From Clostridia bacterium (GTDB lineage: Bacteria > Bacillota > Clostridia > UMGS1810), in contig JAFYUA010000014.1 of the NCBI GenBank assembly GCA_017549745.1, positions 1-10,745 of the forward strand: a stretch of 10,745 nt of DNA, written 5' to 3'. Shown here piece by piece: positions 7,133-10,745 of the stretch. Within the stretch, counting starts at the first letter, position 1. Every line of letters begins with the position of its first letter. The notes below the pieces were generated by a model. It worked only from the letters and a program-made list of their open reading frames with translations, ran no database searches and was not told the DNA's origin. Made by a program: the position numbers and the translations under genes.

Positions 7133-7255
7133 AATTTTTCTCCTGAATTTTTATTTTTACATCAATAATACATAGCAAGACACAAAAAGGTTGCAAAACT
7201 TTTTATGTAATATTTTCATTATTGCATCATAAGCTTAATACAAGGTGGTGATACT
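7133..7255 (+). promoter_or_regulatory. Divergent intergenic promoter region
   Basis: This 123-base AT-rich gap separates the minus-strand acylation operon from the plus-strand propeller/DUF4397 pair and must hold both promoters. The self-complementary TTGCAA at 7191-7196 could be a -35 box in either direction. On the minus strand it is followed after 16 bases by TATGTA with a TG two bases before it (extended -10-like). On the plus strand the best -10 candidate, TATTTT at 7211, is only 14 bases away, so that promoter is not resolved. The plus-strand gene has a strong AAGGTGGTGAT ribosome binding site at its end. Confidence 0.4.
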
Positions 7256-8506
7256 GTGGCATTATATATAAATCAAAAAGACGGATATCATAGCTTTGAT
7301 ACAGACGAAAGCGGAAATTTTGTGCAGCGCACCCCCGATATGAAGGAAAACATCATACTCACAGGCATGAGCCGCGAATTTGACGGCATATGTAACGAAA
7401 ACGGCGACATGCATTTTCTGCTCCAGTCTGCCGAGGGAGAGCTTGTGTATCTCAAGTGCGAAGACGGCACATGGAAGAAATATGACATATTCAAAAACAA
7501 AGACGGTGTGTGCAAAATCACAGGTATTCTGCTCACATATGAGGGCAGCGTGATGTGTGCATTCTATGCCTTGGAGCATAGCGAAAGGATTTTGCTTGCA
7601 AAGCATGTGTTCTCGCCCACCAATCTGTATGCAACTCCTGAAATTGCCGATGCAATCGACAAGCACTGCCAATATTGCATATGCACAGATGGTGCCCTCA
7701 ACACGCATCTTTTGTATCGCGACAGTGCAGGACGGTGCAGGGAGATTGTGTATAACTCCCGTTTTGTGAGAATGGAAGAATATCGCCGCCGCGTGGGCAG
7801 TGATGTGTATGGGCTATGCATGGTTTCTGACTCTCAGGTGCTGCACTCAGCTTATGTGGCAGTGCACAAGAGCTACACCGCCCTGATGTATGCTTCGGGC
7901 GATGAATCAAAAGAAAAAATCATCACATTTGGCATACCGCGAAACACCAAAGCTGCAATGAACATAAACGGTGATGAAATAACAATATCATGGCAGGAAC
8001 GAGGCATCATGATGCAAGCTGTGAGCAAAGACAGCGGCGAAAGCTTTTCGCGACCCCGCGCACTTGGCAAAGGACTGCAGCTTGAAAGGATGCGGGATGC
8101 GGGAATAAAACCAGGAATTTTTCGAAGCAACTATGTTATAGAAAGAAACCACACATCAGGCAGGATGAATGAAAGGAACATGAATATGCAAAAATATCCT
8201 CACTCCACACAAAGCTCAGCAAGCGATTTTGCTGACATAAGCAGCCAGGAATTTATACTCAAGCTTTCCCGAATTGAAGCTGAAGTGTCGCAGATAGGCT
8301 CAAGCCTCGACAAAATATGCGCCTTCCTTGACACTCTCACCCGCTTCAAAGAAGATGCGCAAAAAGATGTGTTCACACCCAAGGCACAAACCCTTGCGGA
8401 TGTGGGAGAAAAAGACGAAGAAAACATCAAGCTCTTTGAAAGCATGAACATCGATGAGGTGCTTCCTCAGAGAAGCGAAAATATTGGAGAGGTGAGCGCA
8501 CAATGA
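7256..8506 (+). CDS. Unrecognised protein: beta-propeller-like repeats with one Asp-box, C-terminal helical tail
   Basis: A 416-aa protein with no signal peptide or membrane helix, so probably cytosolic. It starts with GTG at 7256 after AAGGTGGTGAT. Residues 1 to about 270 alternate short beta-rich units of similar layout: DMHFLLQSAEGELVYLKCEDG (51-71), NTHLLYRDSAGRCREIVYNS (149-168), VLHSAYVAVHKSYTALMYASG (195-215) and EITISWQERGIMMQAVSKDSG (241-261). The last runs into SKDSGESFSRP (257-267), which fits the Asp-box (S-x-D-x-G-x-x-F) of sialidase-like and BNR propellers. Sialidase catalytic residues are not recognisable, so a binding or scaffold role is more likely. Residues 330-370 form an amphipathic, probably coiled-coil helix, and the tail to 416 is acidic. 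The downstream DUF4397-like gene overlaps its stop by four bases, suggesting the two products act together. The function is unknown. Confidence 0.72.
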   Translation: MALYINQKDGYHSFDTDESGNFVQRTPDMKENIILTGMSREFDGICNENGDMHFLLQSAEGELVYLKCEDGTWKKYDIFKNKDGVCKITGILLTYEGSVMCAFYALEHSERILLAKHVFSPTNLYATPEIADAIDKHCQYCICTDGALNTHLLYRDSAGRCREIVYNSRFVRMEEYRRRVGSDVYGLCMVSDSQVLHSAYVAVHKSYTALMYASGDESKEKIITFGIPRNTKAAMNINGDEITISWQERGIMMQAVSKDSGESFSRPRALGKGLQLERMRDAGIKPGIFRSNYVIERNHTSGRMNERNMNMQKYPHSTQSSASDFADISSQEFILKLSRIEAEVSQIGSSLDKICAFLDTLTRFKEDAQKDVFTPKAQTLADVGEKDEENIKLFESMNIDEVLPQRSENIGEVSAQ

Positions 8507-9132
8507 ACACAAACAAATCGGGCAGTTTACTGCATCCATACATACGAGTGATGAACGCTTCAAGCTGCGACAAGCTTGATTTTTATATGTACAACACCAT
8601 GATTGCAGCAGGCATGGAATATGGCAAAGCAGGCAAGTACACAAAATGTGAAAGAGGGCTTACTACTTTCAGGGTTCAGAGCGCAGGTGACAGTGTTAAG
8701 CAATGCGCCAATCTTGCCATCAGGCTTGAAACAGGCAATGTGTTTACCATATGCGCCGTGGGCACACGCGAGCAGATGAGACTATATGCAATAGCTGAGC
8801 CGACAGAGCGAAAAAATCTTGAATATGGCCACCTGAGAATATGCAATCTGTGGCCAGAGAGCGAAAGAATCAATGTGAGCACCAAGGGAACATGCTTTGT
8901 GGGTGGGCTGAGATTTAGCGATGTGACCCGATATATCGAAATGCAACCTGGGAATTACGGAATTTCAATCATAGATGCCAATGAAAACAGACCTCTTCTC
9001 GAAGCAGGAGAGCAAAGTGTGAGACCGGGCAAATTTAATTCGCTCTATATACTGCCGCCCCCAAATGAAAATGCCGCCCCAACGGCATTATATACCGTTG
9101 ATGCGGCAAGCTATGAGGGATTTTATTTATAA
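8503..9132 (+). CDS. Protein with two DUF4397-like domains
   Basis: A 209-aa protein whose ATG overlaps the stop of the preceding gene (ATGA), with GGAGAGGTGAG just upstream. It contains two copies of a beta-sandwich-like unit resembling DUF4397. The first begins YIRVMNASSCDKLDFYMYN (residues 13-31) and continues through YTKCERGLTTFRVQ and GNVFTICAVG. The second begins HLRICNLWPESERINVSTKG (110-129) and continues with YIEMQPGNYGISIIDAN and NSLYILPPP. The opening 'x-h-R-h-x-N-h/a-s' strand, the Y-x-x-h-x-x-G turn and the 'F/Y-T/I-h' strand recur in both. DUF4397 proteins are often secreted, but this one has no signal peptide, so it likely works inside the cell, perhaps with the propeller-like protein. 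No catalytic residues are evident and its role is unknown. A nested inverted repeat near the end of the gene is coding and lacks a U tract. Confidence 0.75.
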   Translation: MNTNKSGSLLHPYIRVMNASSCDKLDFYMYNTMIAAGMEYGKAGKYTKCERGLTTFRVQSAGDSVKQCANLAIRLETGNVFTICAVGTREQMRLYAIAEPTERKNLEYGHLRICNLWPESERINVSTKGTCFVGGLRFSDVTRYIEMQPGNYGISIIDANENRPLLEAGEQSVRPGKFNSLYILPPPNENAAPTALYTVDAASYEGFYL

Positions 9133-9142
9133 ATTTTCATTC

Positions 9143-9158
9143 CAGAATATTTTTAGAC
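9143..9158 (+). repeat. Left copy of a 16-nt direct repeat bracketing the small-gene pair
   Basis: CAGAATATTTTTAGAC occurs here, in the noncoding strip after the DUF4397-like gene, and again at 9710-9725, where it encodes the last residues of the 86-aa protein. The match extends further upstream (CATTC-C-AGAAT against CATTC-AGAAT) with a single one-base gap. The interval holds both small genes. It could be a recombination or insertion scar, or a remnant of a duplicated gene end. Confidence 0.6.
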
Positions 9159-9161
9159 TTT

Positions 9162-9356
9162 TTAGTCTTTAGTGTACATTTCCTCAATATTTTCTTTGGT
9201 TATGACTCCATTTTCTTTTTCAAATTCTGAAATCAAATTGCGCATCAAATACAAAATCTGACCACTTCCACTCCTACCATAATATTTAGATACATAATAA
9301 AACTTGTCTAACATGTCAGAATCTGCTCTGATACTCAAATGTTTGGATTTAGCCAT
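9162..9356 (-). CDS. Ribbon-helix-helix (Arc/CopG-like) DNA-binding protein
   Basis: A 64-aa protein with the layout of an Arc-type ribbon-helix-helix repressor. KHLSIRAD (residues 5-12) is the DNA-contacting beta strand, helix A spans about 14-27, GRSGSG is the turn, and helix B with ILYLMRNLISEFEKENG spans about 33-50, followed by a short acidic tail. The frame can be extended upstream to 9389, but the ATG at 9356 has GGAGG seven bases before it and starts just before the conserved strand. It is divergent from the 86-aa gene, and both genes carry the same TGGAGGTTGTT leader. It faces the DUF4397-like gene tail to tail, with a short hairpin AGACT-TTTT-AGTCT overlapping its stop codon. Base composition is visibly AT-richer than in the flanking genes. 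It probably regulates itself and its neighbour; an antitoxin role is possible but not shown. Confidence 0.75.
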   Translation of the reverse strand: MAKSKHLSIRADSDMLDKFYYVSKYYGRSGSGQILYLMRNLISEFEKENGVITKENIEEMYTKD

Positions 9357-9358
9357 AC

Positions 9359-9470
9359 AACAACCTCCAGTCATGCAATAAAAATGCACTAATATTGTAT
9401 TGATTTTACGATATTTTTATGATACAATGTTTTATATGCACTAAAAATTAGTCTATTTTTGGAGGTTGTT
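9359..9470. promoter_or_regulatory. Symmetric divergent control region of the RHH gene pair
   Basis: The region is built symmetrically. The ribosome binding sites of both genes are mirror copies (an 11-bp inverted repeat, 9359-9369 and 9460-9470). ATTGTAT (9394-9400) and ATACAAT (9422-9428) form an inner inverted repeat. ATGCACTAA is present twice in direct orientation (9384-9392 and 9436-9444). ACTAA-AAA-TTAGT overlaps the second copy. This is the architecture expected of an autoregulated operator for the ribbon-helix-helix protein; binding itself is inferred. Confidence 0.55.
9400..9428 (+). promoter_or_regulatory. Promoter of the 86-aa gene
   Basis: TTGATT (9400-9405), a 17-base spacer and TACAAT (9423-9428) make a good sigma-A-type promoter. 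The predicted start near 9435 coincides with the second ATGCACTAA copy, so a protein bound there would block initiation. I could not find an equally good promoter for the minus-strand gene; TACAAT at 9394-9399 on that strand is a possible -10 box with a poor -35 box. Confidence 0.6.
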
Positions 9471-9731
9471 ATGTGCGAAGATATTAATATTGATTTTGGC
9501 ATTGATGAAAATGAAACAAAGAAACGCGTAGACAAATTAAAAAAGAGCATACTCGACATCAATATATACTCCGAAGGGCTGCTCGATTATTTGACAACAA
9601 ATGAAACTTATTCTAAAGAAATTTTACAAAAATACACATCATCTCTCTCACTATTAGCCGATGATGCGCAATGTAACTTTCTAAACATGTGGATTCAAAG
9701 AAGTACATTCAGAATATTTTTAGACGAATAA
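9471..9731 (+). CDS. Small acidic helical protein, unrecognised
   Basis: An 86-aa protein starting at the ATG at 9471, directly after TTGGAGGTTGTT; an in-frame TTG at 9459 lies upstream of that ribosome binding site and is unlikely. Its composition is polar and mostly helical: a charged N-terminal stretch (NETKKRVDKLKKSILDINIYSEGLLDYL), then KEILQKYTSSLSLLADDAQCNFLNMWIQ and an FRIFLDE tail. It has no membrane segment, signal peptide or recognisable active site. It is divergent from the ribbon-helix-helix gene with a shared control region, so the two may be a regulator-target or antitoxin-toxin-like pair. The promoter, ribosome binding site and non-random amino-acid pattern support a real gene. 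The last codons contain the right copy of the 16-nt direct repeat. Confidence 0.6.
   Translation: MCEDINIDFGIDENETKKRVDKLKKSILDINIYSEGLLDYLTTNETYSKEILQKYTSSLSLLADDAQCNFLNMWIQRSTFRIFLDE
9710..9725 (+). repeat. Right copy of the 16-nt direct repeat
   Basis: This is CAGAATATTTTTAGAC inside the last codons (FRIFLD) of the 86-aa gene, matching 9143-9158 exactly. The pair brackets about 570 bases. Confidence 0.6.
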
Positions 9732-9851
9732 ATAGATCTTTTTGACATGTCAGTGCATAAGTCCATTGCATTGCTCAACCCACTTTAGCCAGAGAAATAT
9801 TATCCAAACTCATTCTTTAATTGTAAGATAAATTATTGTTTTGCGGTTTCT

Positions 9852-9876
9852 CAAAGGGGAGAATCTCTCCCCTTTG
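9852..9876. repeat. Hairpin 1 of the structured element
   Basis: A perfect 11-bp stem, CAAAGGGGAGA (9852-9862) with TCTCCCCTTTG (9866-9876), around a three-base loop. It is the most GC-rich spot of the element. No U tract follows on either strand, so it is not a typical terminator. Confidence 0.75.
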
Positions 9877-9896
9877 TAACCCCTCTTTGCCGCTTG

Positions 9897-10053
9897 GTTT
9901 AATAATTCGGGAATTCCTCAAAATCTATGCGCACGCAACGACGCGCAAAAGCTATTTGCGCCGTTGCTGCAAGTGCATACAACATAGGAAACTGTTTTTG
10001 TGTATGCACTTGCACGCTATAGCTTTTTTCGAAATTCTTACCGATTATTAAAC
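9897..10053. repeat. Hairpin 2: long imperfect inverted repeat
   Basis: The outer arms GTTTAATAAT (9897-9906) and ATTATTAAAC (10044-10053) are a perfect 10-bp match. The inner arms GCAAGTGCATACA (9969-9981) and TGTATGCACTTGC (10001-10013) are a perfect 13-bp match around a 19-base loop. The left side carries a further local hairpin (GCGCAAA-AGCTA-TTTGCGC flanked by CAACG and CGTTG). The whole can fold as one long arm with a side branch. Confidence 0.7.
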
Positions 10054-10120
10054 AGGCGGCGATTTTGCAAGTGTTAACGAGTTCATTAAGTGCATAAATT
10101 CGCTCAAATTAACACCAGAG

Positions 10121-10213
10121 CGCAGGTTTGGGTGTGCTTTTGCAGCGACTCTGCAGAAATAGCAAGTATTGCTATTTCGAAGCCCAAGCAGAAAAAGCAT
10201 ACCCAAACCTGCG
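10121..10213. repeat. Hairpin 3: 21-bp stem enclosing a second perfect hairpin
   Basis: The arms 10121-10141 and 10193-10213 pair over 21 positions with one mismatch, which is a G-U pair on the plus-strand RNA. Inside lie a small TGCAG/CTGCA hairpin and a perfect 10-bp stem, GAAATAGCAA (10156-10165) with TTGCTATTTC (10169-10178). A 7-bp GTGTTAA/TTAACAC inverted repeat lies between hairpins 2 and 3. Confidence 0.75.
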
Positions 10214-10277
10214 AAGTGTATTATTCGATAAACAATAATTTATATTAGTTCGACTAACTCTCTTTTTGCTAAGCACA

Positions 10278-10310
10278 ATGGCGCTTTAATCAATCAGATT
10301 AAAGCGCCAT
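10278..10310 (-). terminator. Strong hairpin after the FAD oxidoreductase gene
   Basis: A perfect 14-bp stem, ATGGCGCTTTAATC (10278-10291) with its complement (10297-10310), and a five-base loop lie 12 bases after the oxidoreductase stop codon. CTAAG and CTTAG can extend it past a bulge. There is no run of U on either strand, so it may protect the 3' end or act as a weak terminator rather than a classic intrinsic one. Confidence 0.5.
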
Positions 10311-10322
10311 CTTAGTTATAAT

Positions 10323-10745
10323 TTATTCAGACAATTCTCTGCCCATGAGCACACCCATCACAGATGCCATCATGAGGCCTCTCGTCCAGCCGCTTGAATC
10401 GCCAAGACAGTGAAGCCCTTTCACATTGGTGTGGAGGTGCTCATCCATCTTTATGCGGTTGGAATAGAACTTGAGCTCGGGCGAATAGAGCAAGGTTTCA
10501 TAAGAAGCAAAACCCGGGACAACATGGTCCATAGCTTTGATGAAATTGATTATGTTTATCATTGCTCTGTAAGGCATTGCGGCGGTGATATCACCTGCCA
10601 CAGCATCAGGAAGAGTGGGTTTTATGTTGGATTCCGAAAGCTCCTTTTGCCAGGTGCGCTTGCCATCGAGAATATCGCCAAAGCGCTGCACCATGATTTT
10701 GCCTGCGCCAAGCATGTTGGTGAGCTCGCCTATCTTTTGAGCATA
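10323..10745 (-). CDS. COG2509-like FAD-dependent oxidoreductase, C-terminal part
   Basis: The last 140 codons of a gene that enters from the right edge; the frame is open from base 10745 without a start. The C-terminus YSPELKFYSNRIKMDEHLHTNVKGLHCLGDSSGWTRGLMMASVMGVLMGREL matches what I know of the 'uncharacterised FAD-dependent dehydrogenase' family COG2509. That family ends in a (Y/F)SNR strand, a G-L-x-x-(I/L)-G-D FAD-contacting motif and a TRG-L-x-x-A helix. The D of GDSSG would contact the FAD ribityl/phosphate part. The substrate is unknown for the family. The gene is not connected to the polysaccharide region and is separated from it by the structured element. Confidence 0.85.
   Translation of the reverse strand, partial: YAQKIGELTNMLGAGKIMVQRFGDILDGKRTWQKELSESNIKPTLPDAVAGDITAAMPYRAMINIINFIKAMDHVVPGFASYETLLYSPELKFYSNRIKMDEHLHTNVKGLHCLGDSSGWTRGLMMASVMGVLMGRELSE

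Larger units (their letters stand above)
9384..10095. repeat. Cluster of six AGTGCAT heptamers
   Basis: The heptamer occurs at 9384-9390 (-), 9436-9442 (-), 9752-9758 (+), 9972-9978 (+), 10004-10010 (-) and 10089-10095 (+). Four of the six are followed by A and five are preceded by A or TA/TC-type bases; a loose consensus is (A/T/C)AGTGCATA(A/C/T)A. The first two lie in the control region of the small-gene pair, one lies just after the 86-aa gene, and three lie in the structured element, two of them as the paired arms of a hairpin. The only other copy I found is inside the MBOAT gene (5235-5241). This clustering suggests a shared protein-binding site. Confidence 0.55.
9824..10247. mobile_element. 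MITE-like or structured noncoding element with terminal inverted repeats
   Basis: An 18-base terminal inverted repeat (9824-9841 and 10230-10247; 17 of 18 matching, 14 perfect: ATAAATTATTGTTT) encloses 388 bases with no convincing gene. Inside are three separate hairpin systems, described separately. The strip 9732-9823 before it holds only a TGACATGTCA palindrome and one AGTGCAT copy. No transposase and no clear target-site duplication are visible; a TA duplication within the AT-rich ends cannot be ruled out. A nonautonomous transposon fits the terminal repeats. A structured RNA or a protein-bound DNA site fits the internal folding. It lies in the gap between the small-gene pair and the FAD oxidoreductase. 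Confidence 0.6.

Noticed and set aside
9081..9113. Nested inverted repeat (TGCCGC/GCGGCA around CAACGG/CCGTTG) as a terminator of the DUF4397-like gene
   Set aside because: It is inside the coding sequence and is not followed by a U tract.
9155..9168. AGACT-TTTT-AGTCT hairpin as a two-way terminator between the convergent genes
   Set aside because: The stem is only 5 bp and AT-rich, with no clear U run; too weak to list as a terminator, although it overlaps the direct repeat and the RHH stop codon.
9836..10051. 71-aa plus-strand frame across hairpins 1 and 2
   Set aside because: It lacks a ribosome binding site, and its residues are dictated by inverted repeats; no protein-like pattern is seen.
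9384..10095. CRISPR array
   Set aside because: The AGTGCAT copies are only 7-10 bases long, irregularly spaced and in both orientations, and no cas genes are present.
9732..10320. tRNA or known riboswitch in the gene-free stretch
   Set aside because: No cloverleaf with a CCA-ready acceptor stem or a T-loop GTTCRA motif was found, and no riboswitch core I know is recognisable; the hairpins do not match such families.

Overview
The window looks like chromosomal DNA of a Gram-positive anaerobe of the Clostridia (Bacillota). The grounds are moderately AT-rich DNA, strong Shine-Dalgarno sequences with some TTG and GTG starts, and families common in gut Clostridia: a DHHW-type SGNH protein beside an MBOAT acyltransferase, a DUF4358-like lipoprotein, DUF4397-like repeats and a COG2509-type FAD protein. 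No rRNA, tRNA, CRISPR array or transposase gene is visible.

Bases 1-7132, all on the minus strand, form a surface-polysaccharide region. Read in the direction of transcription there are three blocks. The first (7132-3923) encodes a lipoprotein, an MBOAT O-acyltransferase and a DHHW/AlgX-like SGNH protein, and ends at an intrinsic terminator; it probably O-acylates an exported glycan. The second (3832-2868) encodes a GtrA-like membrane protein and a CysE-like hexapeptide acyltransferase; its putative promoter overlaps the terminator of the first block. The third (2715-1, running off the left edge) encodes a Wzx-type flippase, a GT32-type glycosyltransferase and the start of a GtrII-like membrane glucosyltransferase. 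It has its own good promoter and a leader with a terminator-like hairpin directly before the ribosome binding site. Together these genes suggest assembly, export, glucosylation and acylation of a cell-surface polymer.

Bases 7256-9132 on the plus strand, divergent from the lipoprotein block, hold two overlapping genes of unknown role: a probable cytosolic beta-propeller-like protein with a C-terminal helical segment, and a protein with two DUF4397-like domains.

Bases 9143-10247 form an AT-richer accessory island. It holds a divergent pair of small genes (a 64-aa ribbon-helix-helix protein and an 86-aa unknown protein), a 16-nt direct repeat bracketing that pair, and then a roughly 424-bp noncoding element bounded by 18-bp inverted repeats (17/18 identical) and containing three nested hairpin systems. 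The heptamer AGTGCAT occurs six times in this island and only once elsewhere that I found. It lies in the intergenic region of the RHH gene pair and inside the structured element, which suggests the two are functionally linked. This is the most likely place for something undescribed.

Bases 10323-10745 on the minus strand are the C-terminal part of a COG2509-like FAD-dependent oxidoreductase that continues past the right edge.
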